Assembly: GCA_017610525.1 (NCBI GenBank) | Contig: JAFCBW010000012.1 | Span: forward strand, 1-13,768 | Source: Candidatus Nanohalarchaeota archaeon | GTDB taxonomy: Archaea > EX4484-52 > B79-G9 | Reading direction: 5' to 3' | Length of the DNA stretch: 13,768 bases | Shown: piece after piece, positions 1 to 5,115 of the stretch | Layout: each line of letters starts with the position of its first letter | Numbering within the stretch: position 1 is the first letter of the stretch | Notes under the pieces: generated by a model | What the model was told of the DNA's origin: nothing | Seen by the model: the letters and a program-made list of their open reading frames with translations, nothing else | Database searches by the model: none | Position numbers and translations under genes: made by a program

Positions 1-45
1 CATGTTTCAATTATGTTTCCATTTCTGGAGATATATATATCCCAC

Positions 46-53
46 AAAAAAAA
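46..53 (-). terminator. T-run terminator of tRNA-Val
   Basis: Reading the minus strand, eight T residues follow the discriminator base of tRNA-Val directly (seen as A46-A53 on the plus strand). Archaeal RNA polymerase terminates at such T-runs without needing a hairpin, so this is the likely end of the tRNA-Val transcript. Confidence 0.6.
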
Positions 54-127
54 TGGGCCAGGAGAGATTCGAACTCTCGATCTACGCCACGTCAAGGCGT
101 TGTCATAACCAGCTAGACCACCAGCCC
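54..127 (-). tRNA. tRNA-Val (GAC anticodon)
   Basis: Full cloverleaf on the minus strand. The acceptor stem GGGCTGG/CTGGCCC has two G-U wobbles, the anticodon stem is ACGCC/GGCGT around loop TTGACGT giving anticodon GAC, and the T arm is GAGAG-TTCGAAT-CTCTC. The discriminator is A (position 54). No CCA is encoded and no intron is present. It decodes GUC/GUU valine codons. It is divergent from tRNA-Glu across about 210 nt. Confidence 0.95.
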
Positions 128-337
128 ACAAAAACAATCATAGTCCATCACACAAACCATAACCTAAAACTATAGTCGAAGACACAACTTTTAGGACGAC
201 ATGTCTTTGCCATCTAGTTAACGCCTATTGTCTTTTGGTTATATTTGTCAATGTAGTAACGGCGCTAACTATAACAACATAACATATTAGCCATAAACTA
301 TTTAAAATATTCTCATGCATAAACACTATTACTAAAC
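128..337. other. intergenic gap between divergent tRNA genes
   Basis: No gene is supported here. It must hold the promoters of tRNA-Val (leftward) and tRNA-Glu (rightward). Inverted repeats are visible: 216-225 pairs with 261-270 at 9 of 10 positions, with a shorter ATTG/CAAT pair nested inside (227-230 with 249-252), and 177-184 pairs with 202-209 over 8 bp including one G-U. Loops are long and I recognise no RNA family. No box C/D pair (RUGAUGA with CUGA) is visible on either strand. It may be only promoter DNA with chance inverted repeats. Confidence 0.4.
300..310 (+). promoter_or_regulatory. TATA box of tRNA-Glu
   Basis: The sequence TTTAAAATATT is centred about 33 nt before the first base of tRNA-Glu. 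The TATA-like element before tRNA-Leu has the same spacing, which puts the transcription start a few bases before the mature tRNA. Confidence 0.5.
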
Positions 338-411
338 GCTCCTGTAGTGTAGTCTGGTAATCATTCAGGCCTCTCACGCCTGTGACCTGGGTTCGAATCC
401 CAGCAGGAGCA
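338..411 (+). tRNA. tRNA-Glu (CTC anticodon)
   Basis: Complete cloverleaf: acceptor GCTCCTG/CAGGAGC, anticodon stem CAGGC/GCCTG around loop CTCTCAC with anticodon CTC at 373-375, and T arm CTGGG-TTCGAAT-CCCAG. The discriminator is A411; no CCA is encoded and there is no intron. It reads GAG codons. The nnr start codon lies only 34 nt downstream with no T-run or clear Shine-Dalgarno between, so nnr may be co-transcribed with this tRNA and released by tRNA 3' processing. Confidence 0.95.
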
Positions 412-444
412 CTTCCTTCTCCCAAAGCACCCATAAAACACAAC

Positions 445-1150
445 ATGCTCTCAATACAACAAATGCAAAACTTCGACAAGCACGCACAGGACACCTTAGG
501 CATCCCTGCCTTAATCCTCATGGAAAACGCAGGCGCAAACGCAGCAAGAATCATCCACAATAAACACATCAACCTAAAAAACAAAAACATAATCATCTTC
601 TGCGGCACCGGCAACAACGCAGGCGACGGCCTAGTCTTCGCAAGACACGCCAAAAAATACGGCGCAAACGTAACCATCCTCCTCATAAAACCAGAACTAA
701 GAACCGACGAAACAAAAACAAACCACAACATCATAAAAAACCTCAAAATCCCAATCATCACAACAATAAACCACAAATCGGGTGGGTGGGGGCTCGAGGA
801 TGGACATCGCAAAGAACCAACGGGGAAACATCTTACATCACAAGAACAAAACCAAAAATACGACATAGCCATCGACGCAATACTCGGCATCGGCCTAAAA
901 GGCATCGTAAAAGACCCCTACAAAACCGCAATAGAAACCTTCAACAACCTGGACTGCACAAAAATATCCCTTCAACAACCTGGACTGCACAAAAATATCC
1001 CTGGACTGCCCAAGCGGCATAGACGCGGACACAGGAAACACCCAGGGAACATCAATACACCCCGACATAACAATAACCTTCCACGACATCAAAAAAGGAC
1101 TAAACCCCGGAAACTCAGGAAAAATCATAATAACCGACATCGGAATATAA
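445..1150 (+). pseudogene. nnr: NAD(P)H-hydrate epimerase (YjeF N-terminal domain), frameshifted by a 31-bp duplication
   Basis: The family epimerises damaged NADHX/NADPHX (S and R forms) so that the dehydratase can repair them; it acts in the cytosol. Visible in frame 1 are LMENAG (residues 25-30), the phosphate-binding loop GTGNNAGDG (54-62) and DAILGIGLKG (144-153). After residue 175 the reading frame is wrong and runs into an Arg/His/Asn-rich tail that stops at 1156-1158. The missing part is in another frame: CPSGIDADTG, then a tail ending TDIGI with a stop at 1148-1150. The cause is an exact tandem duplication of 31 bp (940-970 and 971-1001). Deleting one copy gives 224 aa reading LDCPSGIDADTG, a normal length for an epimerase-only protein. 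The restored stop sits directly before the Shine-Dalgarno of the next gene, which supports the restored frame. Start ATG 445 gives the family's usual N-terminus. Residues 112-130 look like an extra insertion. It could be a real pseudogene, a phase-variable gene or an assembly error. Confidence 0.85.
940..1001 (+). repeat. 31-bp exact tandem duplication inside nnr
   Basis: Copy 1 is 940-970 and copy 2 is 971-1001, identical at all 31 positions and directly adjacent. The block TGGACTGC inside each copy occurs a third time at 1002-1009, just after copy 2, giving microhomology that favours slippage. The unit is one base longer than a multiple of three, so two copies shift the frame; one or four copies would keep it. 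Confidence 0.95.
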
Positions 1151-1165
1151 GGAGGTAGTACCCGC

Positions 1166-1408
1166 ATGGAAACAGACGAACTAAAAATAAAAGAATTTGA
1201 ACTAAAAAAAATAGTAAAAACCGCAATAAGAATATCCGAAGAATCCTGCATCGACAGCTTCAAAACAAAAACCCTCTCATCAGACCTCGGCATGCAAAGA
1301 TACATCTTCCAGGAAAGCTTCAAACTCGTACTGGCAGACCTCCTAAAAAAGAAAGCACAAGGCCAGCCAGACTACAGCACAATACCCCAACACCAACAAG
1401 ATTTTTAA
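1166..1408 (+). CDS. 80-aa protein of unknown function
   Basis: Start ATG 1166 is preceded by a strong Shine-Dalgarno GGAGGT at 1151-1156 (9-nt spacing), which directly follows the restored nnr stop, so the two genes likely form one transcript. The product is soluble, mostly helical by composition, with a charged N-terminus (ELKIKEFELKKIV) and a polar tail rich in Gln, Pro and His. It has one Cys and no membrane segment or recognisable motif. The length and strong ribosome site support a real gene; I cannot assign a family. Its stop codon overlaps the TATA-like box of tRNA-Leu. Confidence 0.7.
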   Translation: METDELKIKEFELKKIVKTAIRISEESCIDSFKTKTLSSDLGMQRYIFQESFKLVLADLLKKKAQGQPDYSTIPQHQQDF

Positions 1409-1410
1409 AC
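1402..1410 (+). promoter_or_regulatory. TATA-like box of tRNA-Leu overlapping an upstream stop codon
   Basis: TTTTTAAAC is centred about 34 nt before tRNA-Leu and contains the TAA stop (1406-1408) of the 80-aa gene. The same overlap of TATA box and stop codon is seen before eL40. Confidence 0.5.
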
Positions 1411-1439
1411 TTATGGCAATTTATAGAAACCAAGCAAAT

Positions 1440-1526
1440 GCAGGGGTACTCAAGCGGCCTAAGAGGCAGGGTTGAGGGCCCTGTGGATTAGTTCCTTCGC
1501 GAGTTCGAATCTCGTCCCCTGCACCA
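1440..1526 (+). tRNA. tRNA-Leu (GAG anticodon), CCA encoded
   Basis: Class II tRNA with a long variable arm. The acceptor is GCAGGGG/CCCCTGC, the anticodon stem CAGGG/CCCTG around loop TTGAGGG with anticodon GAG at 1474-1476, and the T arm GCGAG-TTCGAAT-CTCGT. The discriminator is A1523 and is followed by CCA at 1524-1526, unlike the other tRNAs here. No intron. It decodes CUC/CUU. Confidence 0.95.
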
Positions 1527-1544
1527 CACTCCCTCCTACAAACC

Positions 1545-1552
1545 TTTATATA
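1545..1552 (+). promoter_or_regulatory. TATA box of the zinc-ribbon gene
   Basis: TTTATATA lies about 39 nt before ATG 1588. This leaves a short leader carrying the Shine-Dalgarno AAGGTGAT at 1576-1583. Confidence 0.6.
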
Positions 1553-1587
1553 CAATTAATCCCAATAAATTCACTAAGGTGATAACT

Positions 1588-1728
1588 ATGACAGAAGCAT
1601 ATTGTGTAAAATGTAAAGAAAAAAGAGAAATGAAAGATGCAGAAAAAGTGACGATGAAAAACGGAAAACCCGCAACAAAAGGAGTATGTCCTGTATGCGG
1701 ATGTGGAATGTACAGAATCGGCGGATAA
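1588..1728 (+). CDS. 46-aa zinc-ribbon protein, DUF5679 type
   Basis: Two knuckles are visible, CVKC (residues 6-9) and CPVC (34-37), with a central block reading VTMKNGKPATKG and a C-terminal MYRIGG. This arrangement matches the small DUF5679 zinc-ribbon family as I recall it; its function is not known to me. Four Cys would bind one zinc ion. A TATA box, a Shine-Dalgarno and a following T-run make a complete one-gene unit. Its plus-strand sequence is richer in G than its neighbours, perhaps because the protein is tightly conserved. Confidence 0.85.
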   Translation: MTEAYCVKCKEKREMKDAEKVTMKNGKPATKGVCPVCGCGMYRIGG

Positions 1729-1749
1729 TCCAACAGAACTTCCAACAAC

Positions 1750-1770
1750 TTTTTCTTTTTTTTCATTTTT
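1750..1770 (+). terminator. T-rich terminator after the zinc-ribbon gene
   Basis: Three T-runs (5, 8 and 5 T) separated by single C or CA occur about 22 nt after the DUF5679 stop. This is the strongest plus-strand T-tract in a strand that is otherwise T-poor and fits archaeal intrinsic termination. It overlaps the inverted repeat TTTTCAA-C-TTGAAAA (1767-1781). The convergent orc1/cdc6 gene ends at 1805. Confidence 0.7.
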
Positions 1771-1804
1771 CAACTTGAAAATAGCCAAATGTAACCAAAT
1801 TATT

Positions 1805-2830
1805 TCATAAGGTTGTACTATACTCTCTCCACCGGACATCACCGCTAGCCTTAACAAGCTTAAGTGTAACAAGCTTATCCATATAATTCCTATAACTCCT
1901 CTCAGACACCTTGCCCCCCACCTCCTTAGAAAAAGCACTCCACACCTCAGACGACTTCACAGTCCCCGCATTCTCAACAATCGAAAAAAGCATCTTCTGA
2001 TACTGTCCAAGACCACCAACAATTTGGCGCACCTTAACAGAAACCGCATCCTTATGCGCCCTAATCACATACTCCTTCCCAATCACGGAACTCCCAGCAT
2101 CCTCCGAGAAAAGCGCAGCCTTTCGAAGAATCTCAAGCCCTACCCGCGCATCTCCGCCCGCCTGCACCGCCGCAATCCTAAGCACAGTCTCACTTATCGC
2201 TCCCGGTGCAAACGCAAGACTCGCCCTATCAGAAAGAATATCATACATCTCATCAGCCGAATACTCCTTAAACTCCAGCCACTCCAAAGAAAGCGAACTC
2301 TTGATCCTCACATCAACATTAGCAAGCGCATGCTCATCATTCGAGATACACACAACCCCGCACCCGCTCCGGCAAAGATCATAAAGCACATCATAACTCT
2401 CAAGCCTGTCAACCTCATCCAAAGCAACAATCAGCTTCTTGCCACTCTTCTTAAGACTCCCCTCAATATCCTCAAGCAGCTCCTTAGTCTGCCTGCGCGG
2501 GTTAGAAAAAATCCTAAGATCACTCACAACCTTCGAAAGGACAGCATGAGTCGACCCGCTCTTCCAGCAATTGACATAGCACGTCCGCACATTATCAGTA
2601 TGGCTCGAAAGCTCATCAAACATCCAAAGAACCAAAGAAGTCTTACCCACCCCAGTAGGCCCGAACAAAAACACATTCCTCGGCATCCTCCCGACAACCA
2701 CCGGCTTCATACACGATGCAAGATAATCCCTCTGCCCTTCCCTGTGAAAAAGCCGTGTAGGCGCAAAAACATCCGTAAGCGGCTCCTCACTCCTAATAAC
2801 AGAAGACTCAACATCAAACAAATCAGACAT
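1805..2830 (-). CDS. cdc6: Orc1/Cdc6-family replication initiator (AAA+ ATPase)
   Basis: This archaeal initiator binds origin DNA and helps load the MCM helicase. The 341-aa product has Walker A GPTGVGKT (57-64), Walker B LIVALDEVD (133-141), sensor 1 Asn in CISND (161-165) and sensor 2 GGDAR (225-229). The C-terminal 85 or so residues fit the winged-helix DNA-binding domain. The length is slightly short for the family (about 370-420 aa). An ATG 18 nt further upstream exists (2848), but the TATA box at 2851-2860 lies 25 nt before ATG 2830, so the leaderless start at 2830 (MSDLF) is preferred. The protein is rich in Val, Gly and Ser, unlike plus-strand neighbours, following the strand bias. 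I see no canonical origin boxes next to it. Confidence 0.93.
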   Translation of the reverse strand: MSDLFDVESSVIRSEEPLTDVFAPTRLFHREGQRDYLASCMKPVVVGRMPRNVFLFGPTGVGKTSLVLWMFDELSSHTDNVRTCYVNCWKSGSTHAVLSKVVSDLRIFSNPRRQTKELLEDIEGSLKKSGKKLIVALDEVDRLESYDVLYDLCRSGCGVVCISNDEHALANVDVRIKSSLSLEWLEFKEYSADEMYDILSDRASLAFAPGAISETVLRIAAVQAGGDARVGLEILRKAALFSEDAGSSVIGKEYVIRAHKDAVSVKVRQIVGGLGQYQKMLFSIVENAGTVKSSEVWSAFSKEVGGKVSERSYRNYMDKLVTLKLVKASGDVRWREYSTTL

Positions 2831-2850
2831 AACCTTAATTAAGAGCATAA

Positions 2851-2860
2851 ATTAATATAA
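2851..2860 (-). promoter_or_regulatory. TATA box of orc1/cdc6
   Basis: On the minus strand the sequence is TTATATTAAT, centred 25 nt before ATG 2830. It lies between orc1/cdc6 and the stop of the upstream 67-aa gene, 7 nt from that stop. Confidence 0.6.
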
Positions 2861-2867
2861 CTTAAAC

Positions 2868-3071
2868 TCACTCAAAACTCAAAAGCTCCTTAAGAATAGT
2901 CATTGAAGAAAGCAGAGCAACACAACTAAGAATAATCGTATACACCACAACATTACTGCTCATATCACAGACTTCACTAATCTCAGAACTAAACTGATAC
3001 AAAAGCACAACCGACGGTAAAAGAACAATTACAGCCACAAATACATTAAAACTAAACAACGACCCTTTCAT
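2868..3071 (-). CDS. 67-aa two-helix membrane protein, unknown function
   Basis: The product has two hydrophobic segments, about residues 8-27 (VFVAVIVLLPSVVLLY) and 43-60 (VVVYTIILSCVALLSSM), joined by a short acidic loop. ATG 3071 is chosen because a TATA box at 3096-3103 lies about 28 nt upstream, giving a leaderless mRNA; a GTG at 3077 would add only two residues. The gene sits tightly between tRNA-iMet and orc1/cdc6, all on the minus strand. I recognise no family. It is supported by promoter position and clean membrane topology. Confidence 0.6.
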   Translation of the reverse strand: MKGSLFSFNVFVAVIVLLPSVVLLYQFSSEISEVCDMSSNVVVYTIILSCVALLSSMTILKELLSFE

Positions 3072-3095
3072 ACACACTAATTACCCATCCACCTT

Positions 3096-3103
3096 TATAT
3101 AAA
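3096..3103 (-). promoter_or_regulatory. TATA box of the 67-aa membrane protein
   Basis: Minus-strand TTTATATA lies about 28 nt before ATG 3071 and only 8 nt after the 3' end of tRNA-iMet. Confidence 0.6.
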
Positions 3104-3110
3104 TTTAGAA

Positions 3111-3217
3111 TAGCGAAGGATGGATTTGAACCATCGACCTTTGGGTAACACAGACGACACACAAAATTTATGCCATCATATGAGCCCAACGAGCACTCCA
3201 GGCTGCTCCACCTCGCT
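3111..3217 (-). tRNA. initiator tRNA-Met (CAT) with a 32-nt intron
   Basis: Minus strand. The acceptor AGCGAGG/CTTCGCT begins with A1:U72 and the anticodon stem TTGGG/CCCAA has the three stacked G:C pairs; both are marks of archaeal initiator tRNAs. The D stem is GAGC/GCTC, the T arm GATGG-TTCAAAT-CCATC, and the discriminator A. The anticodon CAT is followed by A37 and then an intron. No CCA is encoded. The gene is divergent from rnhB. Confidence 0.95.
3147..3178 (-). other. bulge-helix-bulge intron in tRNA-iMet (position 37/38)
   Basis: Removing 32 nt between A37 and A38 leaves a normal 7-nt anticodon loop. The precursor folds as anticodon stem, a 4-position helix CTCA/TGTG (one T-T mismatch), 3-nt bulges TAT and TTA, and an intron stem GATGGC/GTCGTC (two G-U pairs). 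Cutting after the second base of each bulge gives exactly this intron, as the archaeal splicing endonuclease does. Confidence 0.85.
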
Positions 3218-3253
3218 TTTAAAAAAGAGATATAATCCCTAACACTACAAACA

Positions 3254-3261
3254 TTTATATA
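3254..3261 (+). promoter_or_regulatory. TATA box of rnhB
   Basis: TTTATATA lies about 29 nt before ATG 3287 and no Shine-Dalgarno is present, so the mRNA is probably leaderless. The TATA sequence also reads as a TATA element on the other strand, about 40 nt upstream of tRNA-iMet, and could be shared. Confidence 0.6.
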
Positions 3262-3286
3262 TCTTACCCTACCCAAAAAAGAACCT

Positions 3287-3949
3287 ATGAACACACTTGG
3301 AATAGACGAGGCAGGCAGAGGACCTGTAATAGGCCCATTGGTAGTCGCAGGCGTCCACATAAAAAAAGAACACGAACCACACCTAAAAAACCTAGGCATA
3401 ACAGACTCAAAACTCCTAAGCCCAAAAAAGCGCGAAAACCTCGAAAAAGAAATCAAAAAAATTGCCATAAATGTGAGAGTTGTAATCATCAGCGCAAAAC
3501 AAATCGACAACGACATGAAAAACATCTCCCTAAACCACATAGAAATGAACGCCATGGCAAAAATAATAAACCAGACACCAAACGCAAAAAAAACAATAAT
3601 CGACCTCCCATCAAACAGCAAAACATTCACACAGGAACTAGAGGCAAAAACAACCACAAAAACAAAAATAACAGCAGAATTCAAAGCCGACCTGAACTAC
3701 ACATCCGTAAGCGCCGCATCCATAATCGCAAAAACAGAACGCGACAGGCAAATAAGGCTCATCGAAAAAAAACACAACATAACTCTCGGCTCCGGCTACC
3801 CCTCAGACCCAAAGACAAAAACCTTCCTAAAAGAACATATAGAGTCTATGCAGTCACATGACACACTTCCGGACTACATAAGACAAAGCTGGCAGACCAC
3901 AAAAGACCTCATAAAACAAAAAACCCAAAAAGGCTTAGGCGACTTCTAG
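3287..3949 (+). CDS. rnhB: ribonuclease HII
   Basis: This endonuclease removes RNA primers and single ribonucleotides from DNA:RNA hybrids. The 220-aa product opens with the family signature GIDEAGRGPVIGPLVVAG (residues 5-22), followed by DSKLLS (40-45), IIDLPS (104-109), KADLNYTSVSAASIIAKTERD (133-153) and GSGYPSDP (168-175). The four metal-binding acids are D7, E8, D106 and D135 by position. The length is typical of archaeal RNase HII. The gene is probably leaderless from its own TATA box. The C-terminal tail KGLGDF is slightly reminiscent of a clamp-binding peptide but has no clear PIP-box, so I do not claim one. Confidence 0.96.
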   Translation: MNTLGIDEAGRGPVIGPLVVAGVHIKKEHEPHLKNLGITDSKLLSPKKRENLEKEIKKIAINVRVVIISAKQIDNDMKNISLNHIEMNAMAKIINQTPNAKKTIIDLPSNSKTFTQELEAKTTTKTKITAEFKADLNYTSVSAASIIAKTERDRQIRLIEKKHNITLGSGYPSDPKTKTFLKEHIESMQSHDTLPDYIRQSWQTTKDLIKQKTQKGLGDF

Positions 3950-3955
3950 CCCAAC

Positions 3956-3965
3956 AAATATAAAC
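3956..3965 (+). promoter_or_regulatory. TATA box of the rhomboid gene
   Basis: AAATATAAAC lies 7 nt after the rnhB stop and about 28 nt before ATG 3988, consistent with a leaderless start. Confidence 0.55.
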
Positions 3966-3987
3966 CACAAAACCCAAAAAAAAGACC

Positions 3988-4647
3988 ATGAGATACTACT
4001 CACTGAAACTTCTTGCAATCAACATCGTAATCTTCATCCTCGAACTAATGTCACCCTACATAATCCCCCTCTTCGCCCTAAACCCATCCACCATCCTGCA
4101 AACCCCATGGACACTAGTCACCGCAATGTTCCTCCATTCAACAAGCACAACCCTCCCTGACGGCGCAACAGTCCTCAACCTCAACCACCTACTCCAGAAC
4201 ATGGTCGCACTCGGTCTCTTCGGCATACTCTTAGAAAAAATAATAGGCTCAAAAAAATTTCTGGGTCTCTACCTGACAGCCGGCATACTCGGAAATGTAG
4301 CAGGATTGATATTCTACCCTAACTCAATATCCCTAGGCGCATCCGGCGCAATCATGGGCATACTCGGCGCAATCACAGTCTTGCGCCCGAAAATGATAGT
4401 ATACTTCGGCGCACCGCTACCGCTCATACTCCTCTCAGGCATGTGGATACTCATAGACTTCGTAGGCTTCTTCGCACCCGCAGACAACACAGGCCACGCC
4501 GCCCACCTCGCCGGCTTCGCAACAGGCATAGCATACGGCCTGCTAAACAGAAACCACTACTCAGAAGACAAAGAAATCAAAAAAAAAATAGACCATGAAC
4601 TCTCAGACGAAGAACTCGACGCATGGGAAGAAAAATACATGAAATAA
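3988..4647 (+). CDS. rhomboid-family intramembrane serine protease
   Basis: Rhomboids cleave membrane-anchored proteins inside the bilayer. The 219-aa product shows the family's key features: HLLQN (67-71; H67 and N71 of the oxyanion region), GASGAIMG (117-124) with nucleophile S119, and GHAAHLAGF (169-177) with catalytic H173. About six hydrophobic segments are visible between residues 7 and 185. An acidic/basic cytosolic tail (190-219) follows. It heads a run with the 128-aa and 918-aa membrane proteins, which are possible substrates by location only. Confidence 0.95.
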   Translation: MRYYSLKLLAINIVIFILELMSPYIIPLFALNPSTILQTPWTLVTAMFLHSTSTTLPDGATVLNLNHLLQNMVALGLFGILLEKIIGSKKFLGLYLTAGILGNVAGLIFYPNSISLGASGAIMGILGAITVLRPKMIVYFGAPLPLILLSGMWILIDFVGFFAPADNTGHAAHLAGFATGIAYGLLNRNHYSEDKEIKKKIDHELSDEELDAWEEKYMK

Positions 4648-4660
4648 CAAAAGTGAAAAA

Positions 4661-5047
4661 ATGAAAAGCCAAAACATAATAATCTACACAATAGCAATCA
4701 CAATAATCATGGCAATATCCCTAAATTACCTGCAGCCAGAACCAAAAGCCACCCCCGAACCAACAACACACAACCAACAAATAACAGACTCACAAATTCT
4801 CGAAAATCTCCAAAACCACCCCGAACTCAAACCCTACAAAACATATGACACAAAAATTACACACCTATCAGAAAACAACATAAAACAACTTACAGAAAAG
4901 CAACCGGCAATTTACGCCAACCTCACAGGCAAAAACATCTGCAAAATAGAATACACCTCCGCAAGCGACGGGTACCTCGTAATATACGACACAGAAAAAG
5001 ACAGTATACTAAAACAATTCCGCATCCTCAACATGCAGATCAACTGA
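4661..5047 (+). CDS. 128-aa membrane-anchored extracytoplasmic protein, unknown
   Basis: An N-terminal hydrophobic segment (residues 6-23) is followed by a Pro/Thr-rich linker (26-40) and a small soluble domain (43-128) with a single Cys at about residue 94. No lipobox is seen, so it is probably an uncleaved anchor. The start lies 13 nt after the rhomboid stop with a weak GTGA before it, so it is likely co-transcribed. I recognise no family. It could be a secreted domain held at the membrane. Confidence 0.75.
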   Translation: MKSQNIIIYTIAITIIMAISLNYLQPEPKATPEPTTHNQQITDSQILENLQNHPELKPYKTYDTKITHLSENNIKQLTEKQPAIYANLTGKNICKIEYTSASDGYLVIYDTEKDSILKQFRILNMQIN

Positions 5048-5067
5048 CAAAAAACAAGAACTAAAAC

Positions 5068-5076
5068 TATATAAAC
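5068..5076 (+). promoter_or_regulatory. TATA box of the 918-aa surface protein
   Basis: TATATAAAC lies about 45 nt before ATG 5116. The short leader carries the Shine-Dalgarno AAAGGT at 5103-5108, spaced 7 nt from the start. Confidence 0.6.
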
Positions 5077-5115
5077 CACCTCAGAACATAATAATAAACA
5101 ACAAAGGTAATCAAC

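Noticed and set aside
225..905. 226-aa minus-strand open frame
   Set aside because: It runs antisense through tRNA-Glu and nnr, has no promoter or ribosome site, and its composition (Phe, Met, Cys, Ser-rich) is that of the reverse strand of an A/C-rich gene.
2024..2842. 272-aa plus-strand open frame opposite orc1/cdc6
   Set aside because: It is Arg/His/Pro/Asn-rich, has no motif, and lies antisense to a gene with all AAA+ motifs.
3052..3684. 210-aa minus-strand open frame
   Set aside because: It crosses the tRNA-iMet gene and is antisense to the 5' half of rnhB; no family feature is present.
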